Shown here: one piece after another, positions 36,301 through 47,410 of the stretch
Layout: every line of letters begins with the position of its first letter
Numbering within the stretch: position 1 is the first letter of the stretch
NCBI GenBank assembly: GCA_003342895.1
Contig: PTFA01000029.1
Coordinates: forward strand, 744,001-808,000
Direction: 5' to 3'
Source: Casuarius casuarius
Lineage: Eukaryota; Chordata; Aves; Casuariiformes; Casuariidae
DNA length: 64,000 nucleotides
The notes under the pieces: generated by a model
Told to the model about the DNA's origin: nothing
Databases searched by the model: none
What the model saw: only the letters and a program-made list of their open reading frames with translations
Position numbers and translations under genes: made by a program

Positions 36301-37679
36301 CTTTTCAGTTTGGCTGCAACTCCAGGTGTCATCACCAGAGTCCAAGAGGAAAACTTCTCCTCCATTCCACCCTCCATTCTTCACAAGACCAGCATCGTTG
36401 CTGTTCTTAACAATTCACAAGCCTGAGGAAGGATCACTTTTAGAGTGCTGTACAAGTTTTCTACATACCAGTGCAGCAAGAGTTCTGCTAAAGTATTTTT
36501 GAGGGCTCAAGTCTTTCTATAAATCTACAGCATCCCTTTTGAAATCCATGAAGAGTTAAATAAAGAGTCTGTTTAAAGTCCTGTTGGTTCTTAACTTCCT
36601 AAAATCCACTCTTTAAAAACCCACTTGTCTCTTTTTCCGAAGACGGTATCCTGAAGGAAGGCAAGACTTCCCAACAGACATAATCTGATCCTAAATGTGG
36701 AACTTTCACATAAGCATTTACTAAAAATCTGAAAATTCTTAATATAAACTACTCCCAGGTCAGAGCTGATCTATTTATATCAAGGACACCAACAGTGCAC
36801 ACCTAGATCATACGCATGATCGTTCTGCCACACATGGGTGATTTATGGTTGCAAGAGAGACGAAGCCCTCTTCCTGTAACTGAATAATATATTAACAGGT
36901 CAAGAGATAGATACATATCCCTTACACGCAAGATCTGAGGGCAAACAAATACAGACACAGTGTTGCTTCCATATACTGTCTTGCTTTTTATAAACCCAAA
37001 TGTAACATGAATGATAGCAACACTGTAGAAGATGGAATAAAAATGTTTGTCCAGTTTGCCTGCCCAATTCTCTTCTGTGACTAAGATCAAAGCAAAAAAA
37101 AGGAAGAGATGTATTAACATTATTTTGCCAGAACATGACAGATATGAATAATGTGGGATTTTGCACATTTACCTTTTTATTTCTGTGGTTATCTCATCTG
37201 CTTCATTGTACAAAACTGTACTTGTTTTGTATCATGATAAAGATAACAATCATTTTCATATTCAAGGCTCCTCTCTGGCCTGTTATTTTGCTCAAGTTGC
37301 CACCAAAGACATCAATATTTTGGTTACTGGAATGAGATAAGTGGCTCCATTCATCTGGCCTCTCAAAAATGGAGACTCTAATTTATGTTTTGTCCTGGTA
37401 GAACAGAAAGTATATCCCAAAGCTATAGGTGTTCTTGTGAGTCTGCTTCCTGTATCACAAATAAAAAATCACTTGAGGGATATTCACATGTGTGCACATC
37501 TATTCATTCATCCACTTTATTATGCACAGTACAAATTACTGAAAAATCCTATTTCTATTACTCCGGTAGAAAAGTCTTTTCTTTTTTCTTGAACCTCTGT
37601 CCAGTTGAGGATGGACTGTATGGATTGTATTGTGGCATTTTCATGTGCAGTATGTTAAGCAGAGTATAGAATCATATTG
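33322..37679. other. Anonymous non-coding stretch
   Basis: No gene supported. The longest frame is 121 codons (36803-37168, minus), overlapped by an 88-codon frame on the same strand and with no known similarity. Several blocks are moderately GC-richer (34070-34220, 35100-35300) but lack CpG clustering. No transposon recognised until the CR1 at 37680. Confidence 0.55.
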
Positions 37680-37944
37680 AATACAGACTCAAATTCAAAC
37701 CAGAGGTTTCGACTTGATATTAGGAAGGTTTTTTTTTTTTTTTTTTTTTTTTTAACAGTGAGGATAATCAAAGACTGGAGCAGGTTGCCCAGAGAGGTTG
37801 TGAAGTCTCCATCCTTGGAAGTTTTCAGGACCAACCAGATAACCCTGAGCAACCTCGTCTGATCTCACGGCTGACCCTGCTTTGAGAAGGAGGTTGGACT
37901 AGAGACCTCCTGAGGTCCCTTTCAGCCTGAATGATCCTAAGATG
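37680..37944 (+). mobile_element. CR1 LINE, 5'-truncated 3' end (avian type)
   Basis: The clearest transposon in the window. In order: 'actcaaattcaaaccagagg', 'cgacttgatattaggaagg', a T25 run, 'actggagcaggttgcccag' with 'agaggttgtgaagtctccat' after it, 'gagcaacctcgtctgatctc', 'tgaccctgctttgag', 'ggttggactagagacctcc', 'tgaggtccctttcagcctga', and a degenerate terminal 'atgatcctaagatg'. This is the known organisation of the CR1 3' untranslated region, ending in short terminal repeats. All coding sequence is missing, as expected from 5' truncation at insertion. It is less worn than the other CR1 pieces here, so it is a younger insertion. Confidence 0.93.
37729..37753. repeat. T25 homopolymer inside CR1
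   Basis: Twenty-five T where CR1 copies of this type have a short T-run after 'ttaggaag'. Probable slippage expansion of that seed after insertion; length is likely polymorphic. Confidence 0.9.
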
Positions 37945-37945
37945 C

Positions 37946-37972
37946 AGATAGCAGAAATACCAGATAGCAGAA
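37946..37972. repeat. Short direct repeat beside the CR1 3' end
   Basis: The 11-base unit agatagcagaa occurs twice with four bases between, immediately after the CR1 tail. It could be an unrelated slippage event; CR1 does not normally leave clear target-site duplications. Confidence 0.6.
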
Positions 37973-39854
37973 AAGCGTTTCAAAGAAGGTTTGGAAACTG
38001 GTTAAGAAAAGAGGCAAAGCTGGAAATCAAACTATGTAGAAGACTGTTTGTTTAAATGCTGTTTTAAACAGAAAGTGATTCAATACATCATCACAACCAG
38101 GTGGCACTAATACCCAGGGGTGCAACTAACTGCTTACAGTTGGCTAGAAAGTTGTTTTATAGGAATGTTTTTATAAATAAGAGGAAAAATTCTGTGGCCA
38201 AAAAAATGCAAAATATGAGTATATAAATACTTGGAACTGGAAACACAAAATCAAATCTTAGTAATAGAGGACCATAAACTTCTAAACTAGAAATGATGAT
38301 CGCTCCAGGATTATTCAGATCATTTCCATGGTTATTAAACCTGCTTCTTTATTCTCTGAGATAATTCCATAAAACTATTAGGATGGTAGACGTACACGAA
38401 ACTGCATCTGCCATTACCCTAAGCGACTTGATTGTTTGTTTTTCAACTACACAAGTGGTAAAGAAACTGTACAAGTATTCCGTAACGTAATTTACTATCC
38501 TACCACCATCTGCTACATTTGGCACTAACTGTGTAGCTGAAATCCCTTTTATAAGTGTGCTCTGAACCAGGGAGCTGATTCAGACCAGAACCAGTTAGCA
38601 TTCCCAGCCTCTCTGAAAGCACACACGGGCACACACTAATTGTACTTGCATTTTACAAGTGTTTGCGTTTTGTGAGTATGAATGCGTTGAATCTGTTTCA
38701 GCGTATTGCACCTCTGTCCCACTCCACGATTCGCTGATGCCAGTAATTAGAGGTGGGAGGACAGTGAGCGGGGACACGCAGGGACAGCACAGCTTCTCGC
38801 TTGTGACCTGCAGCTGAGGACGGAGCAGTAGTTCCATGAAAATACAAATCCCTGTGTCATGCACATATGTTGCCCATTGCTGCAACTGAATGTGAGCCAG
38901 ACCCCAAGTGAACGCTAAAAAGTTCATTTAGGATTCAAGGCTGGCTCCCCAGCTGCTATGAATCTGTAATTCTCATGTTTCCCATGGCTCTGGGGCCTCC
39001 ACCTCAGTGACTCACTGCTGGTTGGTGGGGTCTTGCCCGTTTCTGCTTTGCTCTTTGGGGTGCTCAGCAGCAATGCCAGCCTGACGGGACCTAGGATTTT
39101 ACAAAATCTGTGAAATATGCTTTTGGCAATTTTTTCAAATGAAACCTAAGGTGAAAGAAATATGAATGGGCAGCCACAGACTGGCTCAAGCTCCTGTATT
39201 CCTCTGAGTACTTGATGGAGGGAGCCCCAGCCTTTGGTGTGGCCATTTCACGGAGAAGGATGTCTCACACTTTCACAGAGTAGGGTTGTGAAACTTCTCT
39301 TGAGGCTTCTGGGTGAAAGCAGATGTGCACAGTGTCTGTGATGTGATTCCAGGAAATCTGCTGTGGAAAACTGTATATCTTTTCCTTCAAACAGACTCCT
39401 GAGGATGAGACCAAGGGCTGCCTGAACATGTAGAGGAGGTCACTGATAACACGGAGATTAAGAAAATCAATGGAGCTTTTTTTTATCTGCTTTGACAGAT
39501 ATGTAATTTTTTTTCAATTCTGTCATACAGTGGTTTATCACCATTGCAAAAGCTTTAGTGTTCTTCCAATTTATTAATTAAACCTGGGAACTACACCACT
39601 TTACGAGAGGTGAATATTAGAACATTAGAGAGGAGAAAGGAACCCAAGAAGATATTATCATTGGAAAGAAAAGAGAAAGAACATGCAGGTTTCTGGTTCG
39701 ATAAGCAGAGGCAGAGCAGGAAGCCAGGATCTCCCCCAGCTGCCGAGGCTAGGTGAGAAGAAAAATGAAGATCAAGAGTGATCAAGTCTGAAAACACCAG
39801 AGTTCAAAAAAAAACGTTAATACAGAAAAGTTGTATTTACCTGTTTAGGAAGAG
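37973..39854. other. Anonymous non-coding stretch
   Basis: Spacer between two CR1 copies. Longest frame 110 codons (38595-38927, minus), no known similarity. A moderately GC-richer section (38580-39080) has no CpG cluster. The extreme 5' border of the next CR1 may reach a little into this stretch. Confidence 0.5.
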
Positions 39855-40770
39855 GCATTGAGAAGAAGGGGCAGTTTCAATAGATCTGAGAGGGCAGATG
39901 ACAAGGGTGATTAAAGAGAGAAGGACTGTGGCAGTGAAGTAGATAAAGCTTTTGGGAAGAAAGGAGGGGAGCAAGACATATGAAGTATTGTGGTCTAGAC
40001 AAAAATCACTACAAAGCTGATACACAAATGCTTGAAAAACCTTATGCATAGAGTAGTTATCAATAGTGTGCTGTCAAACTGGAAGGTCACATCATGTGAG
40101 TCCCATATGAGCCTGCCCTCTGTCCACTGTTGTTCAATATTTTTATTAATGGCTTGGATCATGGAATAGAGAATACACATATAAAATTTGTGGAAGACAT
40201 CTAGCCAGAAAGCTCATGAGAATTTTTGAGGACAGGATTAGACTTCAGAATGATCACAATAAATTGGATAAATGACCTGAAATCAATAAGATTAAACTCA
40301 ATATAGATGCTGTATTTAGAAAGGGAAATTAGAAAATGGAGAATATCTGACTAGAGCAAAGTACAGCAGTAGATCACAAAACTGAAAATGATCCGTAAAG
40401 TGGAGATCTTAGAAGAATAGTACACATCCATTTTTACTCAGCAGTGGTGGTACCTTATCAGGCCATCCTGGGCAGGTGCAGTGTGAGAACAATGTAAGCA
40501 AACAATGCCATAGAAGAACAACAAAAATTACATGTAGCAGTGCTCTACGGGAGAAAAAAATTAAGACCTAAGTATTTTTAATCAAGAAAATAGAAATATG
40601 AGGGATGTAGGGAGCCGATAGAAATAGAAGGTACGTAATAATCTATCGCAACACGGAAGGTTATTCCAAAAAAAGGATCCCAAACTGGTAATTTTTAAGA
40701 GCAAGGGAAAAGTCATTGGAAGTGGGGCATAAGGAAGTTTCCAGCAACTATTTCTGCCTCTTTCTACTCC
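39855..40770 (+). mobile_element. Ancient CR1 LINE with reverse-transcriptase remnant
   Basis: Disabled copy of the C-terminal part of CR1 ORF2 and the following region. One frame reads R-V-V-I-N-S-V-L-S-N-W-K near 40049-40084, and a second L-F-N-I-F-I-N-G-L-D near 40131-40160, continuing to K-F-V-E-D-I before a stop; these correspond to the conserved CR1 segments around the catalytic F-A-D-D box. Here the box reads F-V-E-D, so the first Asp is lost. Later pieces ('gaggacaggattagacttc', 'tagatcacaaaactgaaaa', 'gggatgtagggagccgatag') follow the element's order at nucleotide level. Multiple stops and frame shifts show age. Ends are approximate. Confidence 0.8.
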
Positions 40771-43700
40771 AGATGGATATTAATGTTATTATTAGCATTT
40801 CACTGTTGATTTTGGCTCTACCAGTTTCAGAATAACATTTTCATGGATTTTGAGTCCTTGCTACAGACTGGTAGAGTACAGAGTACATGGGCAGAGAGAA
40901 ACCAGTACCCCACAGACTCCAGCCCATATCTGTGCAATAAATAGAGCATCTGCCTGCAGGTACACTGCCAAGCGCTTTTGTGCTTTGCTGGGCCACTTAC
41001 AAAGGAGAGATGGGGAATTATGTGGATTCAGGTTACCAGGAAACACTAGTTTCTGTATGGACTCGTTCATCACTTTTCACCATCCTTGCTGAACTGCCAC
41101 TGAAAGCTCTCTTAGCTCTTTGGGATTAATGAGACTCAGACATTTTATCTGACCTCATTATCCTCCTATTCTTCTCCTACCTAGCAGCCTTCTCTGGTCA
41201 TTCTTTTATTTGTCTGTATCACTTCTACTGTAATAAATGAGATGTCTTGAATAGGCAGCCATCAATTTAGGTGCTACTGGGTTTTCCAATATGCAAGAGT
41301 TTTGTGTGTTTACTGCATGTGGATAAACATTGATAGTCACCCCATTGTTCTCTTCTTTGGAGGGACCATTTATCTTCGAGATTTATTATCATATGAATGA
41401 AAGAAGCGAATACGATTTGTCAAATATATTTATCTGTTTAGGGCATCAGTTTTTTACTTCTGGTCACATGTGCTGAAAAGATTCCTGCTCTGTTGCAACT
41501 GAGAATCATATCCTCAGACTTATACCAACAGTCACTTCAGAGTCAAAGAGACTTGAAACAGACTGTATACCAAATTTGGATAAAGTATTCTGTACCTTAA
41601 CCTCGGTTTCTCAAGGTTTGCATCTTACTCCGAATATTTCACATGCAAACATTTAAACTTTGTCGTGGCCTTCAACAGCAGTGGGAAATTGAGACATCAG
41701 AGTCTATTTTTAATTTAGACAGTAGCACCAAAAGGAATGAAGGCTTTATACCAGAGATCAAGAGTGATCATGAGGTCAAAAGGATAAAAACGTACCATGA
41801 TTGCCTTCAACGTATATGCTCAAACCTCTAAGGTCCAGAGTTCTTCCTGCAATATACCAATATATTTGGCTCCCACCTTAGCTCAGCATGAGCACAGGGC
41901 ACCACCCCTTCATTTGGACTTTGCCCTAAATTATCTTAGCATCCACATTAGCATCTGCCTAATTACAGCAGTTCACTTTCTGAATTCCAAAAAGCCTCTT
42001 GTTGAAAGGGCAGTTACCTCCCTGTGCAACAAGAAGAGAATAGAGAAAGTGTGCTAGCACAATTTGTCATATTTATAATCTATCCACTTCTTCCCACCCC
42101 TCTGCCAGTGCAAGCATCATAGAGAAAAGACACAAATGTACATACACAGAGAACAGAATTGTTATTTCAATATCCAACCTAGATATATTTTTTTATTTTT
42201 TAAGGGAAGAGAAAATGGCACTGCTTTAGAGAGCAGCACAAGGAAAAGATTGCAAAGACTTATTGCCTCATTTATTAACTTACCATGACAGCAAACTTTA
42301 TTATAAATACTATGTTATTCCTTCTAAGGAGAGAGAGAAAAAGAAGAGTTTCTCCCCTAAAGAGATGTAAGAATAGTTACTTTGACAGATATTGTGCAAA
42401 AAGGTGTGTCTCAGGGAGTATCATTTTAAAAGGCACAATACTTTGGCTAACTTTTGCTCCTATGACATTGGTGGCAAACTTGCTTTGATTATGACAGCAG
42501 TCAAATTAGGCCAAAACCAAGGGCTTTGCAAAATGCTACCTGAAGCATTTTTCTGTTTGCTAAATTTCCCATGTATGGAAATGTTGGAGGCATCTCACTT
42601 CAAGACAAATGAAACACTTATTTACCATGATATTGAGCAATACTTACAAAGCTAGACAGTCTGTGATTTAACTATCTACACACAAGATACAGAGCTGTTC
42701 AGGTAGCTGTGGGTTCAATAAATGAAACAGTGAAGGTTGCAGACATACGTAAGCAGATGCGAACATCATGTAAGTTCTAGAGGAAAGTGATGTCTCCAAA
42801 ATAGTTGTCTTTCAGACTCAGCTGTGTTCTCTGCTGTTACTATCTGGAGAAATCTTGATGCTCCTAGTAAGACAGAAAGTCCCCAGAGACTAACAGGATT
42901 TTTTTCCATACATGTGAAATATTTTCCAGGAAGATGAAGTGTTCTCTCTGTTTTCTATCCTAAAAACATTCTTACAAAAATCTCTAAAAAGCTTTTAATG
43001 GCACATCTTCTAACATTCAAATCCATATCTATACCCATAACTGATTGCAAAATTAAGCCTGGTAAGAAATAGGTGAGGCCACATCACATGCTTTGTAGAC
43101 TGATTGCATATTTTTGTAACTAGATGCCTCAAATGCAGAGACAGACTTTGTCTTCCTCAGAGGTGACCATTCTCTTGGAGGGAGGAGGAGGACAGAACAG
43201 AGAAAGAAGAATCAGTTGAGAGAAGAATATCAGAGAGCACTGTCCCTCAGGTTCGGAAATGTTAAGATATTTGCTTTACATGTATAGCCACCAGCCTTGA
43301 GCTGGGGATTCTTCAAGAGCAAAGATGAAATTTTACTGACTTCAGGATTCTCTTTCTGAGAGCGCCATTGAGAAGTAGTGTGGTCCAAGTTCACTTCATT
43401 CCCCCTTCAAAGAGGGAAAGAAAGTTTTATTCTGAATAAAGCACTGGTTCAGAGGTGAGATGCATTCTGTTCAGATTCAGGGTTTAAGCTCTAGGAAACA
43501 GTCCAAGCCACAAGAACGAACTGTGATGGAAACAGGAGGAATCTCACTGAAGTGCATAGAATAACTTGCATAAAAACCCTTCAAGGAAGCAAAATGTTAA
43601 CATTTAATTGCCCAAGAGGCTGAAGAGCATCCTGAGGCCCTCCACTCTCCTTGGCCTCACCAAAACTGCCAAGCCACCTCTGCAAGGTCTCAGCACTTTT

Positions 43701-44257
43701 GTCTTAACACTTTGTAGGACTGCATTTCTAGTTCCTTTGAATTCTCTGCTGTTCTTTCCACCTATTTCAGCCAAGTTTTGACGCAGGACCTTGTTACCTG
43801 CCTAGAACTGTACTTGTCATAATTCATACCAAGTGCTGGAATCATTGCTTTTTCATTCTGTAAGACATATGACACTGCTGACACTTTTTATCTGCTATGA
43901 AATGTGATTATCCAAACTGCATTTGTTTTGGTTAGGTGATTGCTTACTACATTCCAATTACCACCAAATATTCAATCCCCTTACTACATTTCCACAGTAG
44001 CAAGTTACTGAATAATTTAAGTTACTGTGCTTCATTTACTTCAGAATTATTTTATGATCCAACTGAATGTTTTAATGATATTATGAAGCCTTTGTGACAA
44101 TTCAAATGACTGGTCACAGAAAGGATTAAACAAGACCACACTCAGTATGTAAAAAAAATAATTGTTTAAGGAATGAGCTTAAACACACAGTCGTACAGAT
44201 GAAAAAGTGGAGTGAACAGGTGGAGTTACTATGTTACTTTCAGTAAAACTATGCTGT
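40771..44257. other. Anonymous non-coding stretch
   Basis: No gene supported. Frames are 87 codons or fewer, several overlapping in opposite strands (40850-41092 and 40861-41073). No recognised repeat. Composition AT-rich. Confidence 0.55.
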
Positions 44258-44285
44258 TTTACACCAGTTGGGGAATATCACCCCA
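44258..44285. repeat. Fragment of a short palindromic sauropsid repeat (weak)
   Basis: 'ttttacaccagttggggaat' resembles the arm of the ancient palindromic element described at 44432-44510, about 170 bases away. Too short to be certain. Confidence 0.25.
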
Positions 44286-44431
44286 GACAAAATAAAAAGA
44301 TCAATGACAGTGCATGCGAATGAAGGAAGGACTGATTTACTCTTCCCTGCTGCTTTGTCCATTTGCAAAGCCTGATGATAAGGACTGTTTTAAAAGTTTT
44401 CAGATTCTGGGGGAAGGGAGTGCTTATTACA

Positions 44432-44510
44432 GCCCAGATTCTCACCAGGTGTAAATCAGCACAGCTCTGCTTTAATCAATAGAGCCGCACCAATTTGAGA
44501 ACCTGGCCAG
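44432..44510. repeat. Ancient palindromic (MITE-like) sauropsid repeat remnant
   Basis: Sequence order 'cccagattctcaccaggtgt', 'aaatcagcacagctctgctt', 'taatcaatagagccgcacca', 'atttgagaacctggcc' matches a common old element of turtles, crocodilians and birds whose two arms (tgtaaatc-ggcgtagctcc and its inverse) flank a central 'attgaagtcaat'-like palindrome and that ends near '...aggatctggccc'. The inverted-repeat arms are still visible though worn. Recognition is from general knowledge of this sequence pattern; the exact database name is not asserted. Confidence 0.5.
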
Positions 44511-44589
44511 TTTGGTTAAGTAACTTTGATAGTTTTAATATTCTTTGTCTTGAAGTGAGGTTCATGGCCACTTTGTGATATAAAGTATA

Positions 44590-44720
44590 AATTGAAGTTT
44601 GCTCAGCTGCACGCTATAAATCTCATGCAATGACAGTGCTGTCGAGCTGCACTATTGTCTTTTACTGCATACATCAGGCAAGGGATTACTGTAAGTAATT
44701 TGTTTTGGAAGGCTGGCAAC
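44590..44720. promoter_or_regulatory. Candidate conserved non-coding block
   Basis: Repeat-free block with a GCTCAGCTGC E-box (44601-44610), 'tcatgcaatgacagtgctg' (44624-44642), a second 'gagctgcactattgtcttt' with a Sox-like ATTGT core (44645-44663), and 'ggattactgtaagtaattt' (44683-44701). The density of recognised site types and lack of repeats suggest selection, but this is inference. Confidence 0.22.
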
Positions 44721-45479
44721 CCTAATGGGGCATGCCTGATAGTGTTCAAAGGTTCTGATTAGGCACAGTCCGCAGAGATGTTCTTTCAGCTTGAATCTCC
44801 AAAGAAAAAGACTTAATTTTTAACAAATCACTTTCTTCACAGCTTCATCAATTTAGTTTCTTTGAAACCCAGTAGTAAGATGTATCAAAGGAACAGACTG
44901 TTTGCCCAAAGCCTATCAAAAATGCTTTTTTGCCTGAACTGAATATACCTAATCTATTTTCACAATTCATTCAGAAATGATCCTGTAAGGACTATTATTC
45001 ATATAATGGTTTGTGAAGCTGTAGCCCTAGGAAGCCAGTGTGGTGCCTCTGTGCAGCTGAGATGATATGGGCACATCGTGGGAAGCCTTTCCAGAGGACT
45101 ACGCGGCAACAGCTCTCGCCTTCTCCCACCAGCGAGCTGAGCTCAGGCTGCTCCCTGCTGGTCATGAAAAAGTGGTGACGAGCTTGCTGGAGAGCATATG
45201 CTTTTTTCCGTGATGGCATTGACTTTCTGTCAGCTGCATAGTCACCCCCCTATAATAATCCAGAAAGTTGCGGTTACCCAGTGCTTCACCCGAACAAATA
45301 AAAGCACTGAGATGGCCTCTTGTCTGACTTCACAGCATGGACAAAGCATTAGAGGACATTAACTGTACCAGATCGAAATAAGGTGTACCTCTCCATTGTT
45401 AAATCTGTCATTAATCTCCCCAATACTTCCAACTCCCAGAGAGCCAAATCAGGAGAGACGACAGTTGGAAATAGCTTTA
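44721..45479. other. Anonymous non-coding stretch
   Basis: No supported gene. A GC-richer patch at 45030-45200 holds a 74-codon minus frame (44995-45219) without similarity and only scattered CpG dinucleotides, so it is not a CpG island. Confidence 0.5.
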
Positions 45480-45640
45480 AAAGGATATTATCTCATTGAT
45501 TTTTGGAAGAGAGAGCTCCTTTAACAAGAATATTGTTCTTTCAGTGCACTCAGTCTCCATCTTTAATGTTTATTCATTTGGCTGCTTCACAGGGGAATGC
45601 AAATCACAGAAATATAGGAGCTCTACAGTAGTGTTCAAAA
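45480..45640. promoter_or_regulatory. Candidate regulatory block with octamer
   Basis: Contains 'ggggaatgcaaatcacag' (45592-45609, with octamer ATGCAAAT), 'gtttattcatttggctgc' (45568-45585, Fox/homeodomain-like) and ATTG/ATTAT cores. A 93-codon frame (45496-45777, plus) overlaps it but has no recognised similarity. Function inferred only. Confidence 0.2.
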
Positions 45641-47099
45641 TGGGTATCACAAGGGATTCAGGGCTTCATCTATCGCTATCCAAGCTTCTGAGGCAGGGAG
45701 CTTTGCATGCAGAGGACTTGGGAAGAAAAAGCAGCATAAAGTGGGATTATAATATCCCCTTTTCATGCAAAAGTTGAAATTCATATGATTACCTAGGATT
45801 TGTCTTTGAACCACTCTTATGCATATGTTGGTTTGTAAGAGAACCTAGCGAAATAATTTATTTAAAGTCACTTCATGGAGCTTCTATAAGGCAATACATC
45901 TTACCTTTCAGTTGCATGTCTTTGAGGCATAGCCATTTGTAAGGCAAAGCCCTGAACTTTAAACCTCCAGTCTATTGTCTGAAGTTTCTTAAACATTCCT
46001 TGGTAAACACAGTGAATGAGCAGCCTTAGAAAAGAGCTACAATTAGGCATTTTCAGTCTGGGAACTGAGTCATCTAGAAGTTACCTGTGGAATTTTTCAT
46101 CTGGAGACAACTACAAATGCCAACACAGCTGGGGGGATTCCTCTCACCCAGCACCAGCTGTCTCAGAATTAGACTTCTTCCACTGGTCAATGGATGGTGA
46201 ATAGCACCGCGAGAGACATTTCCTTCCACCTGAATATTCAGTCTACTGAGGCACACTGAATGTATCATCCTCTTGAGGTAGCTCAACCCAGGTGAGGCAA
46301 GTCCCTCCTGAAACACAGGGTCCAATAGCAGCCCTTTGGCACATACATTTCATTTGACAGAGCATGAAGAAGACTCAACTTCCTCTCAGTCTCCATTGCT
46401 GTTAACTTTGAGTTGTCAGTTTGACAATAACTGAACAATTTCCAGAAAACAGGTTTTGCCTGCATAATGATGAAGCCATTGGCTATTAAACCAAGCAAAT
46501 TCATTTCACAGTAGCTGTACATTCAAGTGGATAACTAAGTAAATAGATAATTATTATGTAATAAAATACATCATTATATACTGTATTCTTAGCACAGTGG
46601 TGGAAAAGGTTTAAACAAGTTAATTAGAGGCAATAGGAAAAAAGACAGTTTCAATAGAAGTTTGAAAGAGAGAGGAAATGACTCACTGTTTTGGCCAGAT
46701 AGAACTAAGTGTAATATGCGGTTAATGCATTTATCCTTACTCTGTGCCAGCTCAGGAAATATAGGAGGGAGATCCACTAAGCTCTGTGCATTCCTCTCCC
46801 CTCCCTCCCTCACAAGACCCACATACAGTGCAGGTGGCTGATGGAGTACCTGATCCTGCCAGTTTTATGCCATTTGGGAATTTCCTCATACCCAAGGGAT
46901 TGTCTGCTCAGTGTCTGTGGACGGAGTTCATTCCAGTTCACATACTTGAGTGGTAGGCCTGGGCTAAAACCCAAAGCCAGAGCCTACAGTGTTTTTACCG
47001 GTGGGGAAAAAAAGTCAACATAGATGAATATTCTGTTACAAGGTCAGAAGAATGGATGTAGGTTTGAAACAATACACCACATATAGAATAATCTGTGAA
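45641..47099. other. Anonymous non-coding stretch
   Basis: No gene supported; frames 83 codons or fewer, mixed strands. No repeat recognised. The section 46540-46640 is strongly AT-rich. Confidence 0.5.
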
Positions 47100-47410
47100 G
47101 CCAAGCCTGATCAGTGGAAAGAACTGGGGTACCAAAGTGACTGATATTGGATCTGGGTTTATTCAGTATTTTTATTACTCATGTGCAGTAGGAAGAGAGA
47201 GGACATGTGTTAATTAAAGTTGCAATTGACACTTCACTAGGAGGTGTCAGAAGCACCAAAGAAGACCAAAAAAAAAAAAAAATACAAAGGGACTTGGAGA
47301 AGCTGGAAAACATAAAACAGGATTTAGCTAGGAAAAAGCATGTGCTAATGGCTGAAGGAAAAGTAATCAAATCTAAAAGGAATGATGCAAAAGTAGGCCT
47401 ATTATTATTG
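47100..47410 (+). mobile_element. Ancient CR1 LINE fragment (reverse-transcriptase region)
   Basis: In one plus frame the DNA reads L-F-S-I-F-I-T near 47158-47178, a stop, then L-I-K-V-A-I-D-T-S-L-G-G-V near 47210-47248 and I-Q-R-D-L-E-K-L-E near 47282-47308. This follows the CR1 ORF2 order around and after the catalytic F-A-D-D-T-K-L-G-G box. The box itself is V-A-I-D: one of the two catalytic Asp residues is replaced, so the copy is dead. An A15 run (47268-47282) interrupts it. The region before 47150 keeps 'ggggtacc' and 'atattggatctggg', as expected just upstream in the family. It is the same part of ORF2 as the 39855 copy. Confidence 0.78.
47268..47282. repeat. A15 homopolymer inside CR1 fragment
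   Basis: Fifteen A within the CR1 reverse-transcriptase remnant, probably slippage in an A-rich codon stretch. Confidence 0.9.

Noticed and set aside
36803..37168. 121-codon minus-strand frame with hydrophobic stretches
   Set aside because: Hydrophobicity comes from A/T-rich DNA; a second frame overlaps it and no family is recognisable.
45030..45200. Possible CpG-island promoter
   Set aside because: GC is raised only over about 170 bases and CpG dinucleotides are scattered; no transcript start features are visible.
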